64,000 nt of DNA. Source: Lactuca virosa. Its lineage: Eukaryota > Streptophyta > Magnoliopsida > Asterales > Asteraceae. The stretch covers positions 96,733,070 through 96,797,069 of the forward strand of contig CAKMRJ010003334.1 in the NCBI GenBank assembly GCA_928212115.1, given 5' to 3'. The notes under the pieces are model-generated. The model worked only from the letters and a program-made list of their open reading frames with translations. It was not told the DNA's origin and did not search any database. A program made the translations under genes and the position numbers. Shown piece after piece: positions 1 through 12,166 of this stretch. The first letter of the stretch is position 1; each line of letters begins with the position of its first letter.

Positions 1-670
1 AATGAAGTATAATCTCCTCTCCCTTAATTATAGCAAAACAACTTTTCCAAGTGAAATTCTTGTTTTCTATAATTAACAATAACTCATTCATATTGATTAT
101 GCTCCCACTAGCATATAATTATTTAGCACAACAATATGCTCCACTAGCTCTGACATGTACTCAAAAAATCGACTTCTAGAAATCAATACTTTATTGACTA
201 TCATCACCAAAGTTCAGACTTCTGATCGAGATGCTTCGACCCAACTTATCTAAGCTTCTCAGAGTCATACATCTTTCTTAGATAGCTCACAGTGTGTCTA
301 AACAATTATGAAGAGGGATGCCGTAATCATAATGTTTAGATCTGTTTGCCATTTCTCACAAGTCTATGTTAGTGTGTCGGTTAACCACACACGCTCCACT
401 AACGACTTTTGAGAATGCAAATATCACAATTGCTATCTACTTAAAATCTACTTAGTGAAAGCGTTTCCTCACCATCATTTTCATGAATCGAAAATTAACC
501 TTATGACACTTAGATTTTATGGTGTATGTGTTCCTATCCATGTGAATTTGTCAAAACCTTAATCACAAGACAAGGTTAGTGACAAACTCAAAAATCATAT
601 GGATTGAAACTTGTTCAACCTTGATTTCTTTCCTCTTGGTAGCCCAAGGGCCCACCATTGCTTCCAATAT
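1..670 (-). mobile_element. Truncated copia relic of the A/B family (RT region)
   Basis: This stretch matches the decayed body of elements A (about 9400-10020) and B (about 21000-21650) nearly base for base, and it runs off the left edge of the window. On the minus strand it preserves scraps of reverse transcriptase, for example a segment matching the YVRASGS coding region of element C near 120-180. No frame stays open. It contains one copy each of the two hairpin modules described in the findings (loops near 310-328 and 375-395). It ends abruptly near 670, where an unrelated copia relic begins. Confidence 0.75.
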
Positions 671-691
671 TGACTTTTACAAGATTTGGAA

Positions 692-2066
692 TTACGGGTT
701 GTCACAAAATCCTCGGTGATTTTCGGGAGAGCCAAGGAAAATGCAAGGCAAGGATCGAGGAGCAAGCTTGTGAGAAGCATGAAGGTGGGGGTAGCATAGG
801 CAGTCGAAAACACGAAGGTGAGCAAATGAGGGTTGTTTGTTATATATTTTGAAGTAGGGTGTTGAGTTGTTGATGGATTCTGAGGGGATTCGATTGAGAA
901 GATGAGATGCCATATGAAGCGCCTTAACCCAAAATATGGGTGGAAGGTGAGCTTGAAACATTAAGGAGCGGATGAGATTGTTAATAGTGCAGAGTATGCG
1001 CTCCAATTTACCGTTTTGTTGGGACGTTTTTGGACACGAGAAACAGAATTGTATACCGTTTTGGTCGAAGAGATTTTGAATGGTATTGTTGTCAAATCCC
1101 CCCCCCCCCCGTGATCACATTGAAAAGCTCTAATTTCAGTGTTGAATTGAGTTTGGACATGAGCATGAAAGCGTAAGAATTTGGAAATAGCATCACTTTT
1201 CTGTCTCAAAGGATAAACCCAAACATAATGAGAAAAATGGTCAAGAAAAATGATGTAATATTTTAGACCACTAAGACTAACAATGGGAGATGTCCAAATA
1301 TCATAGTGGATAATATCGAAAGGAGCACCAACAATTTTATTAGAGCTAAAAAAGGGAAGACAAACGTGTTTTCCTGATTGACAAGCATTGCAAAGAGAAT
1401 GAGACATAGTCTTATTACAAGAAATTAAACGGCTAAAAATCATAAAACGAAGCACTTCATTGTCGGGGTGCCCAAGCCTTTGGTGCCACGTATACGGACT
1501 TGGTGACAAAAAAACTTGAGGAAAATTCTTGAGGTGATGGAAAGGGTAGAGCTCGCCAGTGCTATCACAACGGATGAGGATTTGGTTGGTCAAAGGATCC
1601 TTCGTAGATTCACCATTTTTGTCGAACTCAATAGAACAATTATTATCGCGAGTAAACTTTCGTACATAAATAAGGTTTTTAATAATATTTGGTGTGACAA
1701 GGACATGATTTAGGTGTAGGGTGCGAGAAAGTGTAGATAAAATGCCATGACCTATGTTGGTGACGGGTATTGGAGACCCGTCACCAACAAGAATTGATGA
1801 AAAAAGACGCGAATTAATGATAGTACGTAAGTTACCTGTATTCGAAGAGAGTTGGTTGGTAGCGCCGGTATCCATAAACCACTATGAGTTGGACGGATCT
1901 TGTAAATTCATTGCCTGAAAAGCTTGTGGGAGGATGGTAGGCTGATCTGGAAAGTTATTTGCGGGCCAGGTAGAAAGGCAGTAGGTTGTGTAAGATTTGG
2001 GGTATAGAAAAGGCTTGGAAATTCTGAGAATTGTGGTTTTCACTTTCAGATTAAAGTATTTGGAAG
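692..2066 (-). pseudogene. Decayed copia protease/integrase (element E)
   Basis: On the minus strand, 1875-961 encodes a copia GAG-pre-integrase and integrase start. It opens with MDTGATNQL, resembling the protease active-site DTG, continues through a WHQRLGHPDNE zinc-finger segment and CNACQSGKH, and then the catalytic-core start (IIHYDIWTSP, FLDHFSHYVWVY). A run of C/G near 1097-1110 breaks the frame. The later integrase part (LPPIFWVKALHMASHLLNRIPS, then an FLGSPENHRGF tail) is read from 1006-692 in another frame. RT and RNase H are missing. The gag of the same element lies at 3375-4409, separated by a solo LTR and other sequence. This is a dead relic. Confidence 0.8.
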
Positions 2067-2833
2067 TGTTGGATAAGGTGTCTAAGTCCATAACTTATTT
2101 GGTAAATATACTGGACCGACCCACATGGTCCATTTGGGTTGCACTTCACCCGAAACTATTTATATGGATAATATATGAGAATAGTATGTTTATGACTTAT
2201 TAATATATTATAAGTTATAATATATTAATATGAAATCAAATTATTTAATTAGTATTGATCTTAAATTAATTATGAATTAATTTAGTGATCAAAAGGTGAC
2301 TAATTAAATATGAGCTATTATATTTATATAGTGTGGGCTAATACTCATTAGGAAATGGGCTAAGCTTGCATGGGAGTCCATGGATGATCCATGGAGCATT
2401 TAACCCATGGATCATTGGAAAAGGAAAAGACATGGGTTATTAGGGTTTACATGGTTCATAACCCTAATCATCTACACTATATAAAGAGGTTTGTGGTGCT
2501 TGAAATGACACTATGTGTGTGTGCTAAAAGTGGCCAATTTTCTAGAAGCTAATATACTCTGTCATAAAGTTTTCCAATTTTGTGGTGTTTTTGTTTCCAT
2601 TTGAGGCATTCACACTTTGGTGCTAGACTCTCAAACACTCCTAAGAATCAACTCACTACTAAAAGGTAATGTAATTCTTCTAGTATCTTTTATGTTTAAA
2701 AGTACCCCATGCCATGCTAGATAGGTTATGAACCTTGGAAAATTATTTTGCATGTATTTTAGTCAAACATAGATCCAAGGTTTCTAGGGTTGCATGAACA
2801 CCTTAGGAGTGTTAGAATGCTCAAAACCCAACA
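2067..2833 (+). mobile_element. Solo LTR of the element C copia family
   Basis: The sequence starts TGTTGGATAAGGTGTC and ends CTCAAAACCCAACA, matching both LTRs of copia C at 27054-27809 and 33194-33949. No internal region follows, so it is a solo LTR. The flanks read GGAAG (2062-2066) and GGATG (2834-2838), a five-base target duplication with one mismatch. It splits the minus-strand copia relic E. Confidence 0.88.
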
Positions 2834-3374
2834 GGATGGTACTCCCAATCTTTAATCGGATAAGACTCATAATTGAGAAAAAAAAAGAAGAGATAATGTT
2901 CAAGATATTATGAAGAAGAAGTGTACCAACAACAAATTTCAGATATGATCATATAACCAGAAAAACTTCCAGTCTTAAAACTGCCACATGACAGTTTTAT
3001 GTCCTAAAATTGTCAAAACGTCATAAACTAACTTAAATTCGGGTCTAGAATATGGATCACAAAACCAGGTACATTTACCAAAAATCCAGATTTTTGAAGC
3101 ATTTTTTAATATAGTAACATAACATATATAAAAAATTTCCGCTCTCGACCCCAGCCACGGGCTCTGCCCCTTGGACCCCGCTCCCAGGGGCGCTGCCCCC
3201 GGACTCCCGTCGGTTCAGGGGCTTCGCCCCTAAATAACAGTGTACTTTCAACAAAGACAATATTAAACAAATGTGCACTCCTCACCATACCGATTTGTTC
3301 AATAATTGTCAAAGTGACATTGATCAACAAATTAACCCCATTACACTTAAATAACACTAGTGATATAAAAATCA
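2834..3374. other. Non-coding filler with GC-rich hairpins
   Basis: This lies between the solo LTR and the gag relic of element E. It is AT-rich apart from about 3145-3235, which holds consecutive GC hairpins such as GGGGCTTCGCCCC and GGGGCGCTGCCCCC. The open frames through it continue neither gag nor pol. I cannot name the source. Confidence 0.5.
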
Positions 3375-4409
3375 CTAACAGGTTGTTAGGCCTGCTGTTG
3401 TTGTTGAAGACTTGGTCCAGAAGAAGAGCCAGCGGCCCATGGTGGATAGGGTTGTCGATATGCTTGTTGACCCAAGGGTCAAGGCCCACATCTGCTGCCA
3501 ATTTAGGGCAGCCCAAGGAGGGGGGATAATACGCGTTCCAGGAGCCCCACGCAGAATTCCCACCTGAGTTGGAGCGACGATCTTGCTGTCACCTGTCGCT
3601 GCCACGCATATTTTGTTGTCGGCGTTCGAAGTGTTGTCGCCGGTCACCACCGTCGTTTTGCCGCCGGTCTCGGTCTCCAGGGCGAGGCTGATGTGACAGA
3701 TGTTGAGCATCAATTCCGGCAAGAAGAGTAGCCGGAGAAGAGTTATGAACACGATGAGCTGTTGTAGATGAACGGGGACGCTGGAGGCGTGTTTCTTCAA
3801 CCATCAGCATGGAACGAGCTTGTAGGAAAGACAGAATGGGTCGTTGATGGAGAATGATGCTTGAGAGATTGTCAAACTTATCTCCAAAGCCATTAATCAT
3901 GTAAATGACTAGATTCTTCTCGGGCATAGGCTGATCAATATTGGCAAGAAGGGCGGACAATACTTTGATTTTGTGGCAGTAGTAGTGAATGGACATGTCT
4001 CCGATCTCGATTGACCGGAGGTCTTGGTCGAGTTGCATTGCACGAGAGTCTTTGTTGTCTCGGAAGAGATTTTCAAGACCTTTCCACAAATCATATGTTG
4101 TCATTCCGGGTTTCAAAACCATTTAGAGTAAGGATTTGTGAATAGTGCCGAAAATCCAAAGCTTGACAAGATTGTCAATTTGCTCCCATTTGGAGGTTGT
4201 AGCTTGTGGTGCAGGTTTGGAGATGTGGTGTTTGACACCAAAACTGATGCAACAGGCAGTAAATAGCTCACACCAGGTGTCATAATCGAGTTCTTCAAGG
4301 TCGAGGGTGATGGGAACATAAGTCTAGATGTTTGTGATACCGAAAGGTTTATCATTAGCATCCGTATTGACTTCGTCTCCAGCCATGGAGGGAAGGTAGG
4401 GTCGGCCAT
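3375..4409 (-). pseudogene. Decayed copia gag (element E)
   Basis: The minus-strand frames 4409-4113 and 4122-3589 together encode a UBN2-type copia gag. The second carries the typical AMQLDQDLRSIEIGDMSIHYY and DNLSSIILHQRP segments, and the Gln/Pro-rich tail drifts into other frames to about 3375. Frameshifts and stops separate the pieces. The N-terminal piece sits just inside the primer-binding site and short LTR at 4499-4648, the expected order for a minus-strand element. Confidence 0.78.
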
Positions 4410-4498
4410 AGGTGAGAAAAGAAAAGAAAAGGAAGGAAGAAGATAGGATCGAGAAGGAAAGAATCAAGAAGAAAAAGCTTAGATATTGACTATTGGAT

Positions 4499-4648
4499 GT
4501 GATACCATATTAGTCGAGTATTTCCCTTGAAACGATATGGAATATATTGAACAATATATATAGGATACAGTACAATAGAATGGGCCGAACCCTACAAGGC
4601 CAAATGCCAAATACAAAGGTAAAGGTATATCTACAATATACACTAATA
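4499..4648 (-). mobile_element. PBS and short LTR of copia relic E
   Basis: Bases 4499-4507 (GTGATACCA) are the reverse complement of a tRNA-iMet primer-binding site. The adjoining 4508-4648 begins TATTAGT and ends ACTAATA, an inverted pair expected of LTR ends with the usual TG/CA decayed. At 141 bp it would be a short LTR. I cannot find the partner LTR. Confidence 0.55.
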
Positions 4649-4929
4649 CTCCCTAGTTCCCGACTACTTTAGCGAGGCCCTTCAACATCAGAGAACCGGG
4701 AGAACAGAAGTTTCTGGGTCAGATTTTTGCCCGTACAATTACATGTTCTCGTTAGAAAGCTCTATAAGTTAAGTTGCACTTATCCTGATTCAAGTGTAAC
4801 TTATATTTATAGGCATACTCGTTATTTGATAGAAGTTACACTTATAAATCCCTGCATACGGAAGAGGTGTCTAGAATGGTCACGTTGTCTTGGTTGTTGG
4901 ATTTTAGAAAAGCTATATGTCAAAATGGT
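4649..4929. other. Unassigned intergenic sequence
   Basis: I see no gene, LTR boundary or repeat that I can name. The open frames are short and shadow each other on both strands. Confidence 0.4.
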
Positions 4930-5164
4930 CCTGCTTCCCCACTGTCCGCCCTGGCTGATCCTTATTTGATAGAACTCTTGGTATTCATTGGGATTAGTGA
5001 AATATATAGTTTCCATTACCAGATTATCACAGGGATTTGTAAGTTAAAACATTATATGTTAATACTCGTTGGGCACGTTAACCGCTAGATGGATCGTCCA
5101 AAAAGTTGTTAATCTTCTGAGAAACTGTCCAGGTGAGTTATCTCACTATATCATGTGTTACAAT

Positions 5165-5199
<35 letters not shown>

Positions 5200-5601
5200 C
5201 CATGTATGTTAGGACATAGGAGTTAGTAGAGTAGAGTCGATAGTAAAGCTTTTATGTGCCTTGTATTAATGGAACTTAAGATATAGTCTTTATGTATGGT
5301 TATGTATGTCGGGCGGGGCCCGTTATATATCTTAGGTGTGGCTCATTAAGTAGTTTGGGCGGTGCCCATTTGTATGCATGTATATGTGTTGTGGTATATG
5401 GTATATTAGGGAACTCACTAAACCTAACGCTTAACCAGTTGTTGCAAATTTTTTCAGACACTTCAATGGTTCGAGAGAATGGCAAGGTTTGACTGTACAC
5501 ACGCGCATTCACAATATGTCTCTGTATAATGTAACTAAACTCTGATATATTTTAATATATAAAAATGAAAATTTTGCCTTTAAAAAAATCGGGACGTTGC
5601 A
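4930..5601 (+). mobile_element. Part of a Ty3/gypsy-type LTR (K)
   Basis: The stretch has the pattern of the 3' half of a plant gypsy-type LTR: paired GCCC hairpins (GGGCGGGGCCC near 5311, TGGGCGGTGCCCA near 5357), a GGGAACTCACTAA segment at about 5409, and an end reading CGGGACGTTGCA at 5601. An AT dinucleotide tract lies at 5161-5199. The left boundary is not clear and no PBS follows. The family assignment is by pattern memory. Confidence 0.45.
5161..5199. repeat. AT microsatellite
   Basis: A nearly pure TA dinucleotide tract inside the gypsy-type LTR fragment. Confidence 0.9.
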
Positions 5602-6607
5602 CCTTGCCTCCATTGTTGGTGTTTTGGTGCCTTTGTGTGAAGCTTGAAGAGGAAGTAAACCATTTTTATACCAAGCAAATCAAAGATCCAGAGATTTCCT
5701 ATCTTATAGACACTTCCTTGTGCTTATAAGTCATCAAGCTCCTACATTTTTGGTTTTGGATGCTAGATCTAGGATTTTGAGCATAGTTTGTCCATTTTTG
5801 TCATGATTTATATGAAATCTGGACAACTCCAAGTCCAAAGATGATTTTGTTTGATAATATGGACTCATTGTGGTGTATTAAGTGCATGTTTAACTACCCA
5901 TTTGATCCATTCATGAAGTTGTTAGCACTTTTGAATCATTTTAAGATTTAGGGTTGGTATTAGACTTGTGATAGGCATAGATTTGGATAAAGTTGGAAAC
6001 TTAACCATTAAAAGCTTCATTAATGGTTTATGGAAAGTATAATACGTTTATCTTCATGGATTAAGGACTCAATAAGAAGAAATATCGCTGCCCAGAAACA
6101 CGACGTGACCAAGGATCGGTCGCGATGCGAATCTTAAAAAGTGGTCCTGGCTATTTTTCCGGATAGTGTACACGTTGCGTCCAGGTATTGGCACGCGGTG
6201 CATAGTGGAATTGACCGTTGACTTTTTTTGACCGATTTGACTTTTGGTCAAACTTTGTTGGATTAAAGGTTTTTGTCATAATGATAATGTTCGAAAGTAA
6301 TAAGAACTTATACATGTATCCATATCTTTAGTGTCATGGAACTCAAAACATCCTGGAGACAAACAAAGACAATGAAGCACATAAAAGTTAACATTGCATG
6401 TGAAGTAAATTTACATAAGGAACTTTGGTTATTGAAATCAATCGTGCATAACTTCCTAAATAACGAAGAGGTAAACTACCTAACTAGAGCATCATATTCG
6501 GTAATGTAATGCTGGCGTTTCTCTCGACCTACAACCGATGATTATATAGGCAAATTACAGGAGGAGTTGATGGATTTGGAAGATTAGGATGGGGGGAGGA
6601 AAATAGA
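5602..6607. other. Intergenic host sequence left of LTR F
   Basis: I find no supported gene. The part to about 6250 has the GTTGAC/TTGACC wording often seen in gypsy internal regions. The part near 6540-6607 is the left side of the insertion site of LTR F and should join 37185 onward in an empty allele. Confidence 0.4.
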
Positions 6608-6819
6608 TGTGACAATCCGAAATTTTTTGCCTTGTAAGTCTAGCCATTCAATTCAACCGAGTGTCAGACCCGTTTCTGCTATCTTTTATCATTATTTAGA
6701 GTCTGTTTAAGGGTTCTACGCTCAGTACAATCATGTTATGGGCTCAGGGAGGTGTCAGCTAAAGTTCTTCGCATTGAAATCGAGTCGAACACTCTATCAA
6801 AGGGAGTGTACGACCGTAC

Positions 6820-7589
6820 TGTTGGGTTTCGAGCAATCTAACACTCCTAAGGTGTACATACAACCCTAAATACCTTGGATCTATGTTTTCTCTATTATAC
6901 ATGCAAATATCAACTTTCCAAGGTATTACCCTAACTAGCATACAATCATATGTACTAGAATGACAAAACTAGATAGAATACATACCTCTTTGTTGTAGCT
7001 TGATTCCATGGAGCTTAAGAGCCTAGTGCCCCAAGTGTGACACCTCAAATGGTTCACACACACATGAACATCTTGGAATAACCATGAGAGAGGATACTTG
7101 ACTCATAGAAATGGCTTGCCCTTCTTGTGTATGCACTAGTCCCATTTCACAAACCAATGGGGTCTTTATATAGTGTGCACATTAGGGTTACACCATGTAA
7201 CCCATGACTTTACCCATTCCTTATGCTCCATGGTTTTAACCTCCATGGAGCATCCATGGATCACTCCATGGGTTTATCCAACATAAGGAATCATGGATCA
7301 TAAGCCCACAATATAAGAATCAATGATTTTACACAATCAATCCCCCATATATTAATTAGTCTCTTTTGATCACTAAATTAATTCCAAATTAATTACTGAT
7401 CAATACTAATTAAATAATATGATTTCATATTAATATATTAGAACTTATAATATATTAATATGTCACAAATATCCTATTATCACAAAAGCTCTATCCAAAT
7501 GTCCCGATGTCATGCAACCCAAATGGACCATGCTGGGTCGGGTCAATTATATACCAATTATAGTTATGGACTTAGACACTAATCCAACA
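6820..7589 (-). repeat. 3' LTR of element A
   Basis: It starts TGTTGGGTTTCGAGC and ends CACTAATCCAACA, the reverse complement of the C-family LTR. It holds the family's AT palindrome (TTAATATATTA paired with its complement) near 7430-7460 and nested CCATGG repeats near 7230-7275. Confidence 0.92.
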
Positions 7590-7612
7590 GTCTCCCACTT
7601 GGATAAGTCTAA
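7590..7612 (-). promoter_or_regulatory. Polypurine tract of element A
   Basis: The reverse complement reads CTTATCCAAGTGGGAGAC directly against the 3' LTR. It is the same motif that precedes the 3' LTR of element C at 33171-33193. Confidence 0.85.
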
Positions 7613-10600
7613 TAACTATTATTGCAAGTACGACTTTATAACCCGACTAGCAATCGTAGCTCTTAAAAGCCGTTGTCGAACTCTGAACAAATCAATGACG
7701 AGTCCATTACATAAGTGATCATATATTCCTCCATTATAGATATCACATGGACTGAGACATGGATTATAATCATTCTCTCCGTCCATTTGTTGTTTCCCGA
7801 TTTCCGATTTATGACGACTGACTGATTGAACAGATCAAATCAGTCCTGGCTTGGCCAAGCACTCACATGTGTCATCACTAAATCATCGAGGGGCCCACAC
7901 ATATCGCTTTTATCCCTTTAAGGGTAAAAGGAATGGATAAAATTTGACTCATATGCTTGTACTAACTACTTGTTGAATCATACACAAAGGCACGTTTTAT
8001 AACATCGAGTTACCAATGCGTTTTCGTGCAATCAATGTATAACCAACTCATAGTCAACAACTCATATCTCTAGGTTTGAAGAATATAAGATATTATCGTC
8101 TCATGATTCACTCGTGATAAAATCCATGAAGTGATTCAAATGAGCGTGAGTTTAATCCAATACTCAGAACTTAGGAGCACACATGAATGTTGCAGCAACT
8201 CTTGCTATGTCCACTACCTTGGACATCTACAAACCAGCTTCATGACAGTCTTGATTCATATCTACTTCCAACATATGACTGACTGTGGATGGTTTGAATA
8301 ACTTAGTCATTCAAAAGAATGACCTAGTTATTCTGGAAGTCAAAACATGCAAAGTGAAACACAAGAATAATACTAATCCTATATGGCCTCAAAAACTCTT
8401 TGAGTGTAAATAAAAACACCTTTTATCTAAGCACCATATTGATTACTCATTATTCATTGTATAATGTTTCGAATTTTATCAACTTTATACTTGAATTTAA
8501 AAACACTAGTTGTCCCATGCTCCAAGCATGTACACTATGTTTTTCTAAACACCAGTTATGCCATACACAAAGTATGCACACTATGTTTGTTTACGATCCT
8601 TACTTTGTGAAATAGATCGATTGAACATAATTCCAATGATTCTCATTTCACACTCCCAAATCCTTATCGAAAAATGTAAGAATTCCAAATTCCTGCCATT
8701 TACCGAAATCTGTTAGATTTTAAACTTATATGCACTGATCCTCTGTAATGATTATGCACAAAGTCACAAACACTTGTCACCAGACATTACAGAGTATTCC
8801 AATGGAGAGCAATTCCATGGAAACGAAGTCTCACATTCAAAGTACATTCCTTTGAACATCCTTCTTTGCATTAAGTTTTCTAACCTTTTACACAGATTCA
8901 AAGAATAACTTCCACCTATGGAAACAATTCCATATTTCCATTTTGACCATCACTTCTGAACAAGAGTTGCCTCTTTTCAGAATATGTCAATATGCTCCTA
9001 ACTATATACTTCCAATTGTCCATGAGCAACCAATCTTTGGTTAACCTCAGATTGTCCTCGACAATTGCTTAATCATTTTAGTCATATCCAATACTAGACC
9101 TTTTCTCCTCTTAATGCCCCCAGGCATTTGGAAAATTTAGAATGGAAAAATATTATAGCACATGCAATTGATCCTATACCCGAAGCATATGGGACACGAT
9201 TCGTGCTATAAAATTTTTATTTGCCATGTTCTCACAATTCGAACTATAAAGAGGGATGTCGTAATCATAAACGAATTTTGAGAATGCAACATATATAGAA
9301 TTTCCTTATGTTGAACCATTCCAACATAACATTCATATATATCCTTGACTAAAGTTGATCAAAATCTCAATCTAAGTTTGTAGAATTAGAATGAAGTATA
9401 AAATCCTCTCCCTTAATTATAGCAAAACAACTTTTCAAAGCGAACTGAAACATTTGTTTTCTATAATTAATATTGCAACATTTAACATAATAATCATGCT
9501 CCCACTAGCATAATGATTATCATCTTTCTAGCATAACACTTATGCTCCCACTAGCTCTGACATGTACCCAGAAATCAGCTGTACTTCTAGAAATCAATAC
9601 TTTATTGACTTTCTTGCCAAAGTTCAAATTTCTGATACAAGATTGCTTCAAAATCATACACCATTACTTAGATAGCTCACATATTTGTCTAGACCTATTG
9701 TCATTCTCACTAGTTAGTGTGTCGGTTAACCACACGCGCTCCACTAATGACATGAGAATGCAAATTATCACAATTGCTATCTACTTAAAATCTACTTAGT
9801 GAAAGCATTTCCTCACCATCATTTTCATGAATCGGAGAGAACCCTTATGACACTTAGATTTTTTTATGGTGTATGTATTCCTATCCATGTGAATTTGTCA
9901 AAAACATAATCACAATACATGGTTAGTGAAAAATCCAAACTCATATGGACTGAACTTGTTCAATCTTAATTTCTTGCCACCCGGCAGCACAAGGGCCTAC
10001 CATTGCTTCCAAGTTGTTATGCAACCAATTGAGAACTCATAGAACTCATATGCAAAGTCAAATTTTAACTGGAATAGACACAGAAATAAGAATATGTCAA
10101 CACGATAGGTTACAAACCTCAAGTCGTGGGCTAGTGATTAACAATACTCTTGATTAGTTCTTGAAACCATCTCAAGATTTTTAAAGACTCCCACTGACCT
10201 CTTGACATATAAGATTCTCTTTTGTCAAGAATAATTCCTTGACAAAACAAATATTCAAGAGTTAGTGCGGATTCTTATCAAGTTAAAAACTTCTCACAAT
10301 TGGTCTAAGTTGGTCTTCGTTTTATCCAAAACATCACAACTAACCAACTTCAAATGTACAAGAATAGGAAACATATTACTCTACATTTGACAAGTGTTAT
10401 AAACTTTCTAAAGATTATGCCACTCAAGTTACAATCTTGAAGTATGACTCTAAGAGTTGATTTTGGAACGAAGTATGATTTATCTTTTGATTTAACCGTT
10501 TCAACAGTTCATGATTCCTCTCCTTAGTCAAACAAATGCACTAAGGAGTCCTTAGAGGATCAATTGTGATATGGTTTCATAATCACTAAGATAATCATAA

Positions 10601-11430
10601 AACAAGATACTCAAGTACTCTCCCATCTCTTCAGATTGGATAAACTTTTATCTTTCTACCTTATTTGATTCTTCTCATCCGTTCTGCCATACATTTGAAA
10701 ATTTTCCAATGTTTCATAATTACACTTAAACTTTTAAGCATAATCATATTTACTAAACTTTAGTAAATCATGACGAATAATCTTATCAATCTTTATGGTG
10801 GACCTGATCAGCGCACACCCTAGTGCACCCGATCCTTTAGTCCTCTCTTGACTCACATATACATGTGAACAAGGACTTAGTCTTAATTTCCAAAGATGAA
10901 AATTCTCAATCATCACACAATACAAGTTGCATGATTCCAAGTTTCTATCCAACTGAAACTTGGGTGATGAGAATCTTTCCTTATTTGGTAAATTATGACA
11001 CTACCACAAATGAAAGAATCAAATCCATTTTTCCAATAATGCTTATCAATGGAAACATATAAACAACAATTTTTCACAAATGCCATTGTAAGGATACTTA
11101 AAATAAATAAATCAAAATTTTCTTTTATTTTTAAACTTTGCGGAAAAAACCTTATCCTTGCGATGCAAATACATATGAAAAACATATTGTTATCTATTCT
11201 TAAGCAACATATCATAACTCTTAAGCAGCAGCTCAAAATTCTGATCATCGAACCATGCGATTGAAATCCATCTTCACGATCAGAATCAGCACACTCTTTC
11301 TTTAAGCTTCCTTTGATTCTTCCAAAACATCAACATGTAATTACATTACGTCATGTATTAAGAATCTCCAAAAGAGACTTCATAGAGTTAGATAATGGAC
11401 TTGAACCTGAAGCAAAGTCAGACCTTTTTG
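7613..11430 (-). pseudogene. Decayed pol region of element A
   Basis: The reverse strand follows the order of element C. About 7800-8350 matches the untranslated 3' region of C (32355-33190). About 9540-9600 matches the reverse-transcriptase segment coding YVRASGS in C. Stops and indels are everywhere, and the longest frames (about 70-110 codons) resemble no pol domain. Element B (19202-23000) carries nearly the same text, including the same damage. Hairpin modules lie at about 9237-9280 and 9702-9760. Confidence 0.7.
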
Positions 11431-11439
11431 ACTTTTACC

Positions 11440-11612
11440 ATCCTTATGAACTTTCAGGTAAATTCGGCAGCTTCGCAGCCAATGCCCCTTCTTTTGGCAA
11501 AAGAAACATATGGACTCTTTGAAAAATGGTACACTTGATTGTCTCAGACTTAGCCTTTCTCTTTACCATCAGTCCAATGTCTTGATCATGGCCAATCCTT
11601 TTCCATTGGGAA
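11440..11612 (-). pseudogene. Decayed gag zinc-knuckle remnant of element A
   Basis: The reverse strand corresponds to 23015-23200 in element B, where a degraded CX2CX4HX4C knuckle can still be read. Here the frame is shifted as well. The homology stops at 11612, where the chimeric insert begins. Confidence 0.55.
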
Positions 11613-12166
11613 GAGAAACCGGTCAATTGCATTCCATTACAAACCATTCAATCATTCAATTCAATTCCATTCCAATAGAAACCAGTCAATTGCATTCCAT
11701 TACAAACCACTCAATTCCATTCCATTATAAAACAGTCAATTCCATTCCATTCCAATATAAAACAGTCAATTGCATTCCAGTACAAATCACTCAATTCCAT
11801 TCCATTACAAACCACTAAATTCCATCCCATTAGAAAAACTGCCTTGATGAAACAAAAGATAAGTACATTGATAGCATAATTAAAGCTTGTAAATTAAAAT
11901 TGACACAAAAAAAACCCAACTGAACATTAATAACAGCCTCAAGGCCCTATTCTCGTGTTGAATCTCATCCAATGACTTCTACAAATCAGGGGAGATACTT
12001 TTTTCAGTTTTTTCACCATTAAAGTTGTCTTCATCAACCCAATCTATGAAACCACATTTTGCTCCTGCATTTTGAGTAATTTGTTGTGTGTTAAAGGTAT
12101 GTGATATATAGATATACTTTTGAAGTCATACTCAATAATAGTTTTAGACTTATCCAAGTGGGAGAC
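11613..12166. mobile_element. MULE H-like fragment joined to a copia 3' end
   Basis: Bases 11613 to about 12112 match 34985-35480 of MULE H almost exactly, including the ATTCCATT-rich simple repeat and the second exon of the GRF-finger gene. From about 12113 to 12166 the sequence is instead the 3' end of a C-family copia with its PPT (ACTTATCCAAGTGGGAGAC), running into the LTR at 12167. The left join shares GAAACC with both parents. Confidence 0.75.

Noticed and set aside
3106..3516. 136-codon minus frame through the GC hairpins
   Set aside because: It crosses a boundary between the gag relic and unrelated filler. The Pro/Gly/Arg part is just the hairpin sequence translated.
10734..11264. 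Frames of 65-111 codons in the body of element A
   Set aside because: They match no pol domain, and the equivalent positions in element B are not open in the same way. They are chance frames in decayed sequence.
11510..11818. Frame of SQLHSITNHSIPF-like repeats, also at 34997-35188
   Set aside because: Translation of the ATTCCATT simple repeat of MULE H. No gene evidence.
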